Source of the DNA: Alteromonas sp. a30
GTDB taxonomy: Bacteria > Pseudomonadota > Gammaproteobacteria > Enterobacterales > Alteromonadaceae
Reading direction: 5' to 3'
NCBI RefSeq assembly: GCF_026788005.1
Contig: NZ_JABEPE010000004.1
Coordinates: 124,001 to 188,000 of the forward strand
Length of the DNA stretch: 64,000 nucleotides
The notes beneath the pieces were generated by a model. The model was not told the origin of the DNA. It saw only the letters and a list, made by a program, of their open reading frames with translations, and did not search any database. Shown here in pieces: positions 1 through 9,755 of the stretch. Numbering within the stretch: position 1 is the stretch's first letter; each line of letters begins with the position of its first letter. Position numbers and translations under genes: made by a program.

Positions 1-1457
1 TCTGGGATGTCGAAACCTGCTAATACCAAGCCTTCCGCTGCGCCATGATTTCGATAATGAAATAAAGTGATGTTCCAATGTTCGCCGAGCGTTTCTAAAA
101 AGCGCAACAAGGCGCCGGGAGATTCTGGAAATTCGAAGGAGAATATCCGTTCATTCGGCAAGCTAGCAGGTCGTCCACCAACCATGTAGCGTACATGGAG
201 TTTTGCGGTTTCATCATTTGAAAGGTCGAACCATTCATATCCTTCGTCTTCTAGCTTTTCGGTGAGCTGTTGAAATTCGGGTAAGCCATAACGTAATCGC
301 GTACCTACAAATATATGAGCATCGTTTTCCAAAGCAAAACGATAGTTAAACTCGGTGATGGCACGATCTCCCATCAAGCGACAAAAACGCATAAACGCGC
401 CTTTTTCTTCTGGGATTTTCACCGCAAAAACAGCTTCCTTTTGTTCACCTAATTCACATCGTTCAGACACATAACGCAAGGTATGAAAGTTGATGTTTGC
501 ACCACACAAAATACCCGCAATATTCCGTCCCGAAATTCCCTTCTCTCGTGTATATTTTCGGATAGCGGCAACTGAAAGCGCCCCGGCAGGTTCGGCTATA
601 GTGCGTGTATCATCGAAAATATCTTTAATAGCGCCACAAATTTCGTCGGTTGAAACGGTGATGGTTTCGTCTACAAACTGCTGGCACAAGCGAAATGGCT
701 CTGTACCGACCCGCCGAACCGCTACGCCATCGGCAAAGATGCCAACTGAGGGTAAATCTACTGGAGCCCCCTTTCCTCTCGCTGCGGTGTAACAAGCAGA
801 GTCTTCCGCTTCTACTGCGATGATACGAATATCGGGGCGTATGGTCTTTACATAGGTGCTAATGCCTGCTGCTAACCCGCCGCCGCCCACAGCAATAAAT
901 AGCGTGTCGATATGCGGGTTTTGCTCGAGGATCTCCTTACCAATAGTACCTTGCCCGGCAATGACATCAGGATCATCAAAGGGAGGCAGCATAATATAGC
1001 CATGCTCCTCGGCCAGTGCGTATGCCTTTGCATTTGCCGTATTGAAGTTGTCGCCGTAGAGCACAATCTCAACGTTATCACCACCAAAATTACGCACGGC
1101 TTCTACTTTAATTTCAGGTGTGGTACTCGGCATTACGATGGTAGCTCGTATATTTTTGTATTTCGCCGAATACGCGACTCCCTGGGCATGATTCCCCGCA
1201 GAAGCGGCGACCACACCCCGAGCCAATTGCGCTTCGGTTAATTGACAAATCCGGTTGTAAGCCCCGCGCAATTTGAAGGATTTTACCGGCTGCTGATCTT
1301 CTCGTTTTAACCAAATTTGATTGCCTAGCTCAGCAGAAAGTCGCTGCAAGTAATTTAAGTCGGAATTCACCGCAACATCATAAACAGGTGAGCTTAAAAT
1401 CTTGCGCAGATACTCAAAGGCGGTTAGTTCTTTTGGATGATGATCCTGCATAGGCAT
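1..1457 (-). CDS. ilvA: Threonine dehydratase (deaminase) IlvA, 3' end cut by window edge
   Basis: Catalyses L-threonine to 2-oxobutanoate plus ammonia, the committed step of isoleucine synthesis, with PLP as cofactor. I translated the minus strand by hand from the ATG at 1457; it reads MPMQDHHPKELTAFEYLRKI and continues open to base 1. The PLP-lysine segment PVKSFKLRGA, the SAGNHAQGVA motif and a GGGGLAAG phosphate-binding loop are present. The part nearest base 1 (EKGAFMRFCRLMG, then FPESPGALLRFLETLG) looks like the two ACT-like regulatory repeats that bind isoleucine/valine. Only the last residues are missing. It starts 10 bp after the ilvD stop, so it is the last gene of the ilv operon. 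A second ATG at 1451 is possible. Confidence 0.95.
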   Translation of the reverse strand, partial: MPMQDHHPKELTAFEYLRKILSSPVYDVAVNSDLNYLQRLSAELGNQIWLKREDQQPVKSFKLRGAYNRICQLTEAQLARGVVAASAGNHAQGVAYSAKYKNIRATIVMPSTTPEIKVEAVRNFGGDNVEIVLYGDNFNTANAKAYALAEEHGYIMLPPFDDPDVIAGQGTIGKEILEQNPHIDTLFIAVGGGGLAAGISTYVKTIRPDIRIIAVEAEDSACYTAARGKGAPVDLPSVGIFADGVAVRRVGTEPFRLCQQFVDETITVSTDEICGAIKDIFDDTRTIAEPAGALSVAAIRKYTREKGISGRNIAGILCGANINFHTLRYVSERCELGEQKEAVFAVKIPEEKGAFMRFCRLMGDRAITEFNYRFALENDAHIFVGTRLRYGLPEFQQLTEKLEDEGYEWFDLSNDETAKLHVRYMVGGRPASLPNERIFSFEFPESPGALLRFLETLGEHWNITLFHYRNHGAAEGLVLAGFDIP

Positions 1458-1466
1458 AGGCTCCTG

Positions 1467-3317
1467 TTATTCGGGTAACTTGCTGACATCTCTGACCGCG
1501 CCTTTATCTGCGCTGGTCGCTAGCATGGCGTATGTTTTTAGCGCCGTAGACACCGGACGCACTCGTGTAACCGGGCGCCAAGGCTTATCACTTGCCTGCA
1601 TCTCAGCTCGACGCTGAGCTAACTCGGCATCATCAATAGCAAGGTTAATGCTACGATTTGGAATATCGATGCTAATGGGGTCGCCATCTTTCACTAACGC
1701 TAAAGCCCCCCCAGAAGCGGCTTCCGGTGAACAGTGACCGATAGATAACCCGGACGTTCCACCAGAGAAGCGCCCGTCGGTGATAAGCGCGCACGCTTTA
1801 CCTAGCCCTTTGGATTTTAAATAAGAGGTTGGGTATAGCATTTCCTGCATTCCGGGGCCGCCTTTTGGCCCTTCATAACGAATAATAACGGCATCGCCCG
1901 CGCTCACTTCGTCATTCAAAATGCCTTGAACAGCATCGTCCTGACTCTCATAGACTTTAGCTTTGCCATTAAACACAAGAATGGACTCATCCACGCCAGC
2001 GGTTTTAACAATGCAGCCTTTTTCTGCAATATTGCCGAATAGCACGGCTAAACCACCATCTTGACTGTAAGCATGTTCAACGCTGCGGGTACAGCCGTTT
2101 TGTCTGTCGTCGTCTACGCTGTCATAGCGACAGTCTTGGCTGAAAGCTTGGGTTGTGCGAATACCAGCAGGTCCGGCTCGATAAAACGCAATTGCCTGCT
2201 CGTTGGCAGGATTGGTTACATCCCAACTATCAAGCACTTCTTGCACGGACATTCCCAGAACATGTTGGTTGTCAGCATGTAACAAGCCAGCTTTATTAAG
2301 TTCTGAAAGAATGCCAACCACGCCACCCGCACGGTGAACATCTTCCATGTGGTATTTGCTGGTTGATGGGGCGACTTTACACAGGTGTGGCACTTTACGC
2401 GACAATCGGTCGATGTCTTCCATGGTAAAAGGCACTTCACCTTCTATCGCGGCAGCTAAAAGGTGCAATACCGTGTTCGTTGAACCGCCCATGGCAATGT
2501 CCAAGCTCATGGCATTTTCAAAGGCATTGAAGTTGGCAATTTCACGAGGCAGAACACTATCGTCTTCTTGTTGATAGTAGCGCTTGCAAAGTTCGACAAT
2601 CTGCTCTCCCGCCTTTAAAAACAACGTTTCGCGATCGGCATGGGTTGCCAACATAGAACCGTTCCCGGGCAAGGATAGCCCCAAAGCTTCGGTTAAACAG
2701 TTCATAGAATTGGCCGTAAACATGCCAGAGCAAGAACCACATGTAGGGCAAGCTGAACGCTCAATTTGGTCAGCATCTTCTTGGGAAACTTTGTCATCGG
2801 CTGCTGCCACCATGGCATCAACCAAGTCCAATTTGATGATTTGGTCTGATAACTTAGTTTTGCCCGCTTCCATTGGGCCGCCTGAAACAAAAATCACCGG
2901 GATATTTAAACGCATCGCCGCCATAAGCATTCCCGGCGTGATTTTGTCACAGTTGGAAATACACACTAAAGCATCGGCGCAATGGGCGTTGACCATGTAC
3001 TCTACAGAGTCAGCAATTAACTCACGCGACGGTAAGCTATACAACATGCCGCTATGTCCCATCGCAATGCCGTCATCTACCGCAATAGTATTGAATTCTT
3101 TAGCGATACCACCTGCTTTTTCAATTTGTCTGGCAACCAACTGCCCCATATCTTTTAAATGTACATGCCCCGGGACAAACTGGGTAAACGAGTTGGCTAC
3201 CGCGATAATGGGCTTCCCAAAATCGGCGTCAGCCATACCGGTAGCGCGCCACAAAGCACGGGCACCAGCCATATTACGACCATGAGTTGAAGTTGCAGAA
3301 CGGAGTTTTCTAGCCAC
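1467..3317 (-). CDS. ilvD: Dihydroxy-acid dehydratase
   Basis: Dehydrates 2,3-dihydroxy-isovalerate and 2,3-dihydroxy-3-methylvalerate to the 2-keto acids of valine and isoleucine. The 616-aa length is the usual one for IlvD. The protein begins [20 protein letters not shown] and contains the cysteine motifs [12 protein letters not shown] and [17 protein letters not shown], which in the family hold the Fe-S cluster, and the C-terminal [15 protein letters not shown] motif. It sits between ilvE and ilvA, all on the minus strand. The 217-bp gap to ilvE is the only large gap in the operon. Confidence 0.97.
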   Translation of the reverse strand: MARKLRSATSTHGRNMAGARALWRATGMADADFGKPIIAVANSFTQFVPGHVHLKDMGQLVARQIEKAGGIAKEFNTIAVDDGIAMGHSGMLYSLPSRELIADSVEYMVNAHCADALVCISNCDKITPGMLMAAMRLNIPVIFVSGGPMEAGKTKLSDQIIKLDLVDAMVAAADDKVSQEDADQIERSACPTCGSCSGMFTANSMNCLTEALGLSLPGNGSMLATHADRETLFLKAGEQIVELCKRYYQQEDDSVLPREIANFNAFENAMSLDIAMGGSTNTVLHLLAAAIEGEVPFTMEDIDRLSRKVPHLCKVAPSTSKYHMEDVHRAGGVVGILSELNKAGLLHADNQHVLGMSVQEVLDSWDVTNPANEQAIAFYRAGPAGIRTTQAFSQDCRYDSVDDDRQNGCTRSVEHAYSQDGGLAVLFGNIAEKGCIVKTAGVDESILVFNGKAKVYESQDDAVQGILNDEVSAGDAVIIRYEGPKGGPGMQEMLYPTSYLKSKGLGKACALITDGRFSGGTSGLSIGHCSPEAASGGALALVKDGDPISIDIPNRSINLAIDDAELAQRRAEMQASDKPWRPVTRVRPVSTALKTYAMLATSADKGAVRDVSKLPE

Positions 3318-3487
3318 TGTTTTTACCTTAAATAATTCAAGTTCAGGACGACGCTATTAACGTGCATCAATCCAGCATAATTGCCCGATAGATTCCCTAT
3401 ATTCACACAAAAATGCATGAACATAGTGTATTTTTTAAACCGATGAGGGAGGAAGCAGGAAGCTAAGTAGATAACAGCGAGGAAGTT

Positions 3488-3513
3488 AGGAGTTAACAGC
3501 GGGGCTAACTCCT
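3488..3513. repeat. Perfect 8-bp inverted repeat in the ilvE-ilvD gap
   Basis: AGGAGTTA and TAACTCCT flank a 10-nt GC-rich spacer, just after the ilvE stop on the transcribed (minus) strand. No T-run follows, so it is not a standard intrinsic terminator. It could be an mRNA 3'-end protector or processing site that sets different levels of ilvGME and ilvDA; that is inference. Confidence 0.4.
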
Positions 3514-3534
3514 ATACTTAAGCGTGTTTATCGC

Positions 3535-4464
3535 TTATTCGACCGGCGTTAACCAACCCCATTTATCTTCTGTTTTTCCATTGAATAAACCGAAAAACAT
3601 TGTTTGTACTTGTTCGGTGATCTTGCCGCGCGAACCAGAGCCAACATCAATGCCATCAACGCTACGCACTGGTGTCACTTCTGCGGCTGTACCGCACATG
3701 AATATTTCGTCCGCTAAATAGAGCGATTCTCTTGGAATGTTCTCTTCACGAATCTCATAACCCAGTTCGCGCAACATGGTCATGCACGTATCGCGCGTGA
3801 TACCCGGTAAAATCGCCGCCGTTTTAGGTGTAGTAGAAACAATCCCATTACGAATCACGAATAGGTTTTCGCCCGCACCTTCACTAACGTAACCGTTTAC
3901 GTCTAACGCGATGCCTTCACCGTAACCATGACGACGCGCTTCCATGGAAATTAACTGAGAAGATAAGTAATTACCACCCGCTTTGGCACCAGTAGGAATG
4001 GTGTTGGCGGCCAAACGATTCCACGAAGATACTCCTGCATCAACACCGTTTTTTAACGCTTCTTCACCTAAATACGCACCCCAAGGGAATGCCGCAATAG
4101 CGAGTTCAGTTTCTTGACCAAATGGCACTTGAAGCCCCATACCAATATCGCCATAAAATGCGATTGGACGAATATAAGCAGATTCAAGTTTGTTTTCTTT
4201 AATGATGTTTAAGGTTGCTTCGTTAATTTGCTCCACCGTATAAGGGATTGTCATGCGGTAGACTTTTGCAGAATCTAACAACCTACGGTTATGTTCTTGC
4301 AGGCGGAATACACAGGTTCCTTTATCTGGCGTATTGTAAGCACGGATACCTTCAAAAACAGAAGAGCCATAATGAATCGCGTGGGTTAAGACATGCACCT
4401 GTGCCTTTTCCCAAGGAATGATTTCACCATTAAACCAAATTAAATCAGCAAGTTTTTTAGACAT
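3535..4464 (-). CDS. ilvE: Branched-chain amino acid aminotransferase
   Basis: Class IV PLP aminotransferase that performs the last step of valine, isoleucine and leucine synthesis with glutamate as amino donor. I chose the ATG at 4464 (MSKKLADLIWFNGE) over an upstream in-frame ATG because AATAGGA lies just before it and family members begin this way. Motifs seen are VHVLTHAIHYGSSVFEGIRAY near the N terminus, TGAKAGGNYLSSQLISMEA, and EIFMCGTAAEVTPVRSVDG near the C terminus. The protein is about 309 aa, normal for the family. It is the third structural gene of the ilv operon. Confidence 0.95.
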   Translation of the reverse strand: MSKKLADLIWFNGEIIPWEKAQVHVLTHAIHYGSSVFEGIRAYNTPDKGTCVFRLQEHNRRLLDSAKVYRMTIPYTVEQINEATLNIIKENKLESAYIRPIAFYGDIGMGLQVPFGQETELAIAAFPWGAYLGEEALKNGVDAGVSSWNRLAANTIPTGAKAGGNYLSSQLISMEARRHGYGEGIALDVNGYVSEGAGENLFVIRNGIVSTTPKTAAILPGITRDTCMTMLRELGYEIREENIPRESLYLADEIFMCGTAAEVTPVRSVDGIDVGSGSRGKITEQVQTMFFGLFNGKTEDKWGWLTPVE

Positions 4465-4533
4465 TGTTATTCCTATTGTGTACGCCCAGTAGCCCAATCT
4501 AAACTGATACTAAGTACTGTTGACCTAGCACTT

Positions 4534-4806
4534 TTACGCGGTACGCATTGCGTTTTCATGTGGCGCATTCTCGGATTGAGCTAAGTTTAAATGAATTATT
4601 CCGGCCAAATCATACAACTTATTTAGCTGATTGGTTAGTTTACTTATAGGTTGGACTCCGTCGACGGTAATGAAAACTGTCAACATATCCATCCCTTGGG
4701 GAGACACCTGTAGGCTAATTAGCTCAAAGCCTCGGTAGCGAACAACTTGCAATACACGTTCAAGAATAGCTGGCTTATTATTCACTTCTAGCTTCAAGCA
4801 TTGCAT
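4534..4806 (-). CDS. ilvM: Acetolactate synthase isozyme II small (regulatory) subunit
   Basis: Partner of IlvG in the acetohydroxyacid synthase. The ATG at 4806 (MQCLKLEVNNKPAILERVLQ) gives 90 aa, similar to known IlvM proteins, and overlaps the 3' end of ilvG by 13 bp, which implies translational coupling. The sequence is a single ACT domain (about residues 3-75: NKPAILERVLQVVRYRGFEL). An ATG five codons upstream (4821) is less likely. Confidence 0.92.
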   Translation of the reverse strand: MQCLKLEVNNKPAILERVLQVVRYRGFELISLQVSPQGMDMLTVFITVDGVQPISKLTNQLNKLYDLAGIIHLNLAQSENAPHENAMRTA

Positions 4807-6482
4807 GATGGTTGCTCCCACATTTTATGATTTGCCGTATTGGGTGGCACAATCGGCCACACATTTTGTTGTTCGTCTAAGCGCACATGTAATAAAGCGG
4901 CGCCTTCTTGCTCCAATAACCAATTTAAGGCTTCTTCTGTTTGGTTATTATTTGTTAGCTCTCTTGCAGTTAAACCAAACACTTGTGCCAACGCACAGAA
5001 TTCAGGGTTACAGGATAAATTCGTTTCGCTGTAGCGCTCTTCGTGAAACAACTCTTGCCATTGCTTCACCATGCCAAGCCGTTGGTTATCCATAATGATG
5101 ATTTTGACAGGGATACCATAGCGTTTTAACGTACCAAGCTCTTGTACGTTCATCATGAACGAACCATCACCGGACACCGAAACAACCGTATGCTGGGGAC
5201 GCGCGACTTTTGCCCCGATTGCTGCGGGCAAACCAAAGCCCATAGTGCCAAGGCCGCCACTGGTTAAATGATTGCAGGGCGTTGTAAATTGCATATGTTG
5301 CGCCACCCACATTTGATGTTGACCAACATCACAAGCAACAACAGCATTTTTAGGAAGTTTTTCACTAAGGCAATGTAAAACACTTGGCGCATCGGGTCTT
5401 GCCGAAGCGGAAAAATCGCTGTACTGCACCGCCTTTTCCGCTTTGATTTGCCTTAAGTGGGCGTTCCATTCGTCGTAATCTTGGTGTGTCGTCAACAATG
5501 GCAAAATTTGCTTCACATCAGCTTGAATAGCAATGTGAGTAGCGCGGCGTTTACCCAGTTCCGCTGCATCAATATCGACATGAACCACTTTGGCGTGTGG
5601 CGCAAATTCATCTAATTTACCTGTTGCTCTATCATCTAAACGAGCACCGACGACAAGTAATAAATCACACTCTTGGACGGCGATATTCGCACCGGGTAAA
5701 CCATGCATTCCGAGCATACCCAGGTAGTAAGGATGTGCGCTAGGCACACAACCTAAGCCTTTTAACGTAGAAACAGATGGCAAATGACTTCGCTCAATAA
5801 AGTCGTTTAGTTCTTGAATAGCTCCAGCCATTGCCACTCCTCCGCCCACATACAACAAAGGTTTTTGTGCTTGCTCAAGTAGTTGATTAATTTCACTAAC
5901 CGGCTGTTGATGCCCATCAATAACTTGCATTTCTGATGTGGTAGAAGTTTGAGTACCTGAACTTTGCTTGATGTCGGTATCATTTAGTTCAGTCAACAGA
6001 ACATCTTTTGGTACATCTAATAAAATCGGACCGGGACGACCTTCTTGTGCCAATTCCCAGCTATATTCCAGTGCAGCGGGAAGCTCACGAATATCGGTAA
6101 CAAGTTCGCTGTGTTTGCAAACACTTAACGACAAACCCAATACGTCGACTTCTTGAAATGCATCTGATCCCATTGAACTGGTTGCCACCTGACCCGTGAT
6201 CACTAACAAAGGCACTGAATCAAGCATGGCATCGGCTAAACTGGTGATAAGGTTGGTTGCCCCCGGACCAGAAGTGCCAATGCAAACGCCAACCGAATTG
6301 GTTGATCTGGCATAACCGATAGCGGAAAAAGCTGCACCTTGTTCGTGCCTTGCCAAGTAGTGTTTTATCGATGAATCAAGCATGGCATCGTACAATGGCA
6401 TGATAGCGCCACCAGGGTAGCCAAATACGGAGTGAACCTGCTTTTGCTCCAGAAAATGCAAAATGTATTGTGCGCCGTTCAT
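4794..6482 (-). CDS. ilvG: Acetolactate synthase isozyme II large (catalytic) subunit
   Basis: Thiamine-diphosphate enzyme that condenses two pyruvates, or pyruvate with 2-oxobutanoate, to start valine/leucine and isoleucine synthesis. It has 562 aa. The N-terminal domain starts MNGAQYILHFLEQKQVHSVF and has the RHEQGAAFSAIGYAR catalytic glutamate region. The C-terminal TPP-binding motif is GDGSFMMNVQELGTLKRYG...MDNQRLGMVKQ. The ORF is intact, unlike the frameshifted ilvG of E. coli K-12. It is the first structural gene after the attenuator. Confidence 0.96.
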   Translation of the reverse strand: MNGAQYILHFLEQKQVHSVFGYPGGAIMPLYDAMLDSSIKHYLARHEQGAAFSAIGYARSTNSVGVCIGTSGPGATNLITSLADAMLDSVPLLVITGQVATSSMGSDAFQEVDVLGLSLSVCKHSELVTDIRELPAALEYSWELAQEGRPGPILLDVPKDVLLTELNDTDIKQSSGTQTSTTSEMQVIDGHQQPVSEINQLLEQAQKPLLYVGGGVAMAGAIQELNDFIERSHLPSVSTLKGLGCVPSAHPYYLGMLGMHGLPGANIAVQECDLLLVVGARLDDRATGKLDEFAPHAKVVHVDIDAAELGKRRATHIAIQADVKQILPLLTTHQDYDEWNAHLRQIKAEKAVQYSDFSASARPDAPSVLHCLSEKLPKNAVVACDVGQHQMWVAQHMQFTTPCNHLTSGGLGTMGFGLPAAIGAKVARPQHTVVSVSGDGSFMMNVQELGTLKRYGIPVKIIIMDNQRLGMVKQWQELFHEERYSETNLSCNPEFCALAQVFGLTARELTNNNQTEEALNWLLEQEGAALLHVRLDEQQNVWPIVPPNTANHKMWEQPSCNA

Positions 6483-6549
6483 GATGACTATTTGCCTCTA
6501 TCTAATGATTATCGTTTGCTTTGTGTTAAAAAATGAATGCCCTAAAACG

Positions 6550-6583
6550 AAAAAACCCCCGAACTTTCGTGCGGGGGTTTTTG
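6550..6583 (-). terminator. ilv operon attenuator (Rho-independent terminator)
   Basis: On the minus strand an AAAAACCCCCGCACG arm pairs with CGGGGGTTTTTT around an AAAGTT-like loop. It lies between the leader peptide stop (6601) and ilvG (6482), exactly where an attenuator is expected. Read with the leader peptide rich in Val/Ile codons, it implies transcription attenuation by charged branched-chain tRNAs. Confidence 0.85.
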
Positions 6584-6600
6584 CTAATTTGACCTTATGA

Positions 6601-6714
6601 TTATGCCAACAGCCGCCCCCGCAGTGAGTTAATAATAATCACCACGACGTCCACGAGCACAACGCTAGCAATTGATGCTTGAATTAAACGTTTTGTACTG
6701 TGGGCTAGTTGCAT
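6601..6714 (-). CDS. ilvL: IlvL-type leader peptide of the ilvGMEDA operon
   Basis: A 37-codon ORF on the minus strand, from the ATG at 6712-6714 to TAA at 6601-6603. Its middle contains SVVLVDVVVIIIN, ten Val, Ile or Leu codons in a stretch of thirteen. Ribosome stalling there when valine, isoleucine or leucine tRNA is uncharged is the known trigger for read-through of the downstream terminator (6550-6583) in enterobacterial ilvGMEDA. The sequence differs from E. coli IlvL outside the V/I run. A purine-rich AAGAGA lies just upstream of the ATG. Confidence 0.85.
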   Translation of the reverse strand: MQLAHSTKRLIQASIASVVLVDVVVIIINSLRGRLLA

Positions 6715-6746
6715 AAAAAATCTCTTTTGTTAAATTGCTTTTTAAG

Positions 6747-6775
6747 AAATAACATACAATTTTTGTGCAGGGCAA
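6747..6775 (-). promoter_or_regulatory. Candidate sigma70 promoter for the ilv leader
   Basis: On the minus strand TTGCCC (6770-6775) and TTATTT (6747-6752) are 17 bp apart, with the -10 about 33 bp before the leader peptide ATG. Spacing is ideal and the hexamers are moderate matches. The rest of 6776-7076 is AT-rich and must also hold the promoter of the divergent gene at 7077; I see no clear second promoter. Confidence 0.4.
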
Positions 6776-7076
6776 GCTTTAATTTCCCATTTTTCAAAAA
6801 AAGTAAAATTAGTGACTGTATCCTAATAAAAACCAGAAAATAGCGATCATACTTAACATTTTGTTTGCAACATCCAACCCAAAACAGGATAAACATCCTA
6901 GTATCAAGAGCCTATTTCTATTTTTTCATTTTCTCAAAAGACAACATTTACAAACATCACTTTTTTGCCATAATTAGCTCCGAATGTAACACATTGTTAC
7001 TACTAGGACTAAAAAACAACAATCAAACATGGAGAGTTGGTTGCGAAGCTAAGCCGTATCCAGCGTCAACAACAAA

Positions 7077-7823
7077 ATGAAACAACAATTCACAATAAAA
7101 ACCCCGCTTTCAATAGCACTACTTTGTCTTTCTTTTTTAGTGATTCAAGGCTGTAATTCAACCAGTAAAGCATCTACCGTTCGAGCACTTACCACTAACG
7201 TAAACAGCGATACTAAAGTGTTGCTGATGCCGTTGGATGTGGAGCTATCTGTGCTCACCGCCGGTGGGCTTAACGAAGTGAACGCCAAGTGGACAAAAGA
7301 TGCCAAAGGCCATATGGAAAAAGCGATTGAGTTTCAACTTAGTCGCAACAACCTCAACATATTAGATTATCAATCACCTACAGATGACATTAACTCGGCT
7401 AACGTTCAACTGGAAAAGTTGCACGAAGCTGTGGGTTATAACGTGCTAGTGCATCACTTTGGTCAGTCTAAATTGCCTAATAAAAAACACCAATTTGACT
7501 GGACACTGGGTGAAGATGCCAAATTACTAAAACAACAAACGGGCGCAGATTACGCCATGTTTGTATACGTGCGCGACAGTTATTCCAGTGGCGGCAGAGT
7601 GGCAATGCAAGTTGGGTTGGCGCTATTAGGCGTTGGCGTAACCGGCGGTATGCAAGTTGGTTTCGCCTCATTGGTCGACCTCAACTCTGGCGATATTGTA
7701 TGGTTTAACCAGTTAGTGAGTACTTCCGGCGACTTACGCAAAGCACATGGTACGCAAAAAACCGTTGCCAATTTGTTAACGGGTTTACCTTCGCCTCGCG
7801 CAACGAGCGTTAAAGGAAGCTAG
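7077..7823 (+). CDS. Predicted lipoprotein, first gene of a three-gene envelope operon
   Basis: A 248-aa protein with an N-terminal signal peptide ending in the lipobox VIQGC (Cys at about residue 26), so it should be a lipid-anchored envelope protein. Residues after about 45 look globular (KVLLMPLDVELSVLTAGG), and a glycine-rich stretch (VGLALLGVGVTGGMQVGF) lies near the C terminus. I do not recognise a named function. The next gene starts 2 bp after its stop, so it is probably co-translated with the M48 protease at 7826 and the lipoprotein at 9012. Confidence 0.8.
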   Translation: MKQQFTIKTPLSIALLCLSFLVIQGCNSTSKASTVRALTTNVNSDTKVLLMPLDVELSVLTAGGLNEVNAKWTKDAKGHMEKAIEFQLSRNNLNILDYQSPTDDINSANVQLEKLHEAVGYNVLVHHFGQSKLPNKKHQFDWTLGEDAKLLKQQTGADYAMFVYVRDSYSSGGRVAMQVGLALLGVGVTGGMQVGFASLVDLNSGDIVWFNQLVSTSGDLRKAHGTQKTVANLLTGLPSPRATSVKGS

Positions 7824-7825
7824 CC

Positions 7826-9004
7826 ATGCTTCTTACATGGACTCGCACGCTGTATTTGATACTAATAAGCAGTTTACCCTTTGCTAATGCTGCGCCACTT
7901 GGCATTAGTTTAGAACCGTTATTAAAGGTCAATTACAAGCCGAGCTTAGGCACAGATGAAGGCGGTTTTTGGTATCAAGTTGAAAAACTTGAACAAGAAA
8001 CCAAGCGCTCTCCATACCGAATTACCGACCCGGCAATTAACCAATATTTGGAAAAGTTGGTGTGTGATTTGGCGGGAGAGTATTGCGCTAGCATACGCGT
8101 GTATTTAATTGATAATCCCGGTTTTAACGCATCTATGTACCCAAATGGCATGATGCACATTTGGAGTGGATTGCTACTCCGTGTAGAAAACGAAGCGCAA
8201 TTAGCGGCAATTCTAGGCCACGAAATTGGTCATTATTTAATGACACATCAATTGCAGCGCTACAGAAACGTTAAAAACACCACGTCTTTTTCTGCATTCC
8301 TTGATGTTGGCATTGCCGCATTAACAGGTATTCACGGGCTTGGCACACTCGCCATGCTGCCATCCGTATATGCTTTTAGTCGCGACCAAGAACACGAAGC
8401 CGACACTATCGGACTCGAACTCATGGCACTACGCGGCTACGATCCCATTCAAGCAAGCAAAGTCTGGGAAGGCATTATCGAAGAACGGGAAGCGGACCAA
8501 AGTAAAGAAAGTCCAAGCCTATTTTGGCAAACACACCCTTCATCAAACAAACGCGCCGACAAGCTACGAACTGAAGCACAACGCTTAAGTTCCCTGAATG
8601 AACACGCTGAAAGCATCAATCAAGCTGAGTACATTGAAGTTGTCAGTCAGGTTTATCCTCAAATAATGGCAAACCACATTAGTCTTCAAGAATATGAGCA
8701 AGCCGAAGTGCTGTTACACAAGCACGAAACCCTTGGCTATTCACCGGCGAATGTGAGTTTCTTCTTGGGAGAACTTTATCGTTTGCGTGGACAAAACGAC
8801 GATATAAAACTGGCTATGAACGCTTATCAACGCGCCATTTCATTTGAAGATTCGCCCGCAGAGGCTCACAAACAACTTGGTTATCTCTTCATAAAAGAAA
8901 ACAAGAAAACACAGGCATTTGTGCAATTTCAGCGCTATTTGGAAAAGAATCCAGACGCCACGGACAAAGCCATGATTAATTACTATTTAACGACGTTAAG
9001 GTAA
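7826..9004 (+). CDS. Secreted M48-family zinc metalloprotease with C-terminal TPR region (BepA-like)
   Basis: A 392-aa protein with a signal peptide (cleavage likely after PFANA). The zinc motif HEIGH is at residues 132-136 (AAILGHEIGHYLM), and the third ligand motif EHEADTIGLELM follows about 55 residues later, as in peptidase family M48. Residues from about 280 on are helical and TPR-like (YEQAEVLLHKHE, MNAYQRAISFEDSPAEAHKQLGY). This is the domain order of periplasmic BepA/YfgC-type quality-control proteases, although the protein is shorter than BepA. The flanking lipoprotein genes fit a periplasmic role. Confidence 0.88.
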   Translation: MLLTWTRTLYLILISSLPFANAAPLGISLEPLLKVNYKPSLGTDEGGFWYQVEKLEQETKRSPYRITDPAINQYLEKLVCDLAGEYCASIRVYLIDNPGFNASMYPNGMMHIWSGLLLRVENEAQLAAILGHEIGHYLMTHQLQRYRNVKNTTSFSAFLDVGIAALTGIHGLGTLAMLPSVYAFSRDQEHEADTIGLELMALRGYDPIQASKVWEGIIEEREADQSKESPSLFWQTHPSSNKRADKLRTEAQRLSSLNEHAESINQAEYIEVVSQVYPQIMANHISLQEYEQAEVLLHKHETLGYSPANVSFFLGELYRLRGQNDDIKLAMNAYQRAISFEDSPAEAHKQLGYLFIKENKKTQAFVQFQRYLEKNPDATDKAMINYYLTTLR

Positions 9005-9011
9005 GGACACG

Positions 9012-9578
9012 ATGAGAATTTTATTTGCAACTATCGCTATTCTATTTTTATCCTCTTGTGCAGGATACAAACTCATTAACGCTAAATCCGTTAATGTAAA
9101 AGGCATGAACGTACAACCACAAACGATGTGGAGTAAAACCCCTGATTCACTGGGTAATAATGTTGAACTGTGGACCGTTGACGGCAGACAACTTAACCAA
9201 TTAATTTTTATTGGTGCGCTTGCCAACAATCAAAGATTATTCACACCACCAAGTAAAGAACTTCCAATGCCCGTATTCAAGGCGGGAATGCTACCAAACG
9301 AAATGCAAGACCTTGTTTCATCGTCTTTGAAAAACCTTTATGGCGGCGATGTTGATATAACCACATCAAACCTTCGTCCTACAGAAGTTGCGGGGCAAAT
9401 TGGGTTCAGATTCAACCTAAGCTACTTCACTAAAAATGGCTTAGCAAAACAAGGTGATGTATTGGTATTGGAAAAAGACAAGCGCTTGTACAGCATGATT
9501 TTTATCGCGACCAAGCTGCACTACTTCGACAAACATGCTCCTGAATTCGATCATATGGCTAACTCAATAATCATTTAA
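9012..9578 (+). CDS. Predicted small lipoprotein, third gene of the operon
   Basis: 188 aa with signal peptide MRILFATIAILFLSSC, the Cys of LSSC being the lipidation site. The remainder (PTEVAGQIGFRFNLSYFTKNGLAKQGD, FIATKLHYFDKHAPEFDHM) looks like one compact domain. I recognise no catalytic motif. It starts 7 bp after the M48 protease and is followed by an intrinsic terminator at 9626, so it ends the operon. Confidence 0.8.
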   Translation: MRILFATIAILFLSSCAGYKLINAKSVNVKGMNVQPQTMWSKTPDSLGNNVELWTVDGRQLNQLIFIGALANNQRLFTPPSKELPMPVFKAGMLPNEMQDLVSSSLKNLYGGDVDITTSNLRPTEVAGQIGFRFNLSYFTKNGLAKQGDVLVLEKDKRLYSMIFIATKLHYFDKHAPEFDHMANSIII

Positions 9579-9625
9579 AACATTCCATTCAGGTTTAACC
9601 CGCTCTAAGATGGGTTCACTTTTTA

Positions 9626-9650
9626 GGGTCGCCCTCAGGCGGCCCTTTTT
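9626..9650 (+). terminator. Rho-independent terminator of the 7077-9578 operon
   Basis: GGGTCGCC and GGCGGCCC form an 8-bp stem (one G-T pair) with loop CTCA, followed by TTTTT. It lies 48 bp after the stop of the last gene. Confidence 0.85.
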
Positions 9651-9755
9651 GTTGCTCCTTTGGGATCCAATATTCAATTTGACTCATATAAATGCACTGT
9701 GATTGCATTAGTCGATGATCACGATACGAAATAACGCACGATATGAGGCCATGCT

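Noticed and set aside
2584-3285. A 233-codon open frame on the plus strand opposite ilvD
   Set aside because: It mirrors the strongly conserved ilvD gene, and its translation has no domain character.
6865-7080. A 71-codon open frame before the lipoprotein gene
   Set aside because: AT-rich, Phe/Asn-rich translation with no ribosome-binding site, occupying the expected promoter region.
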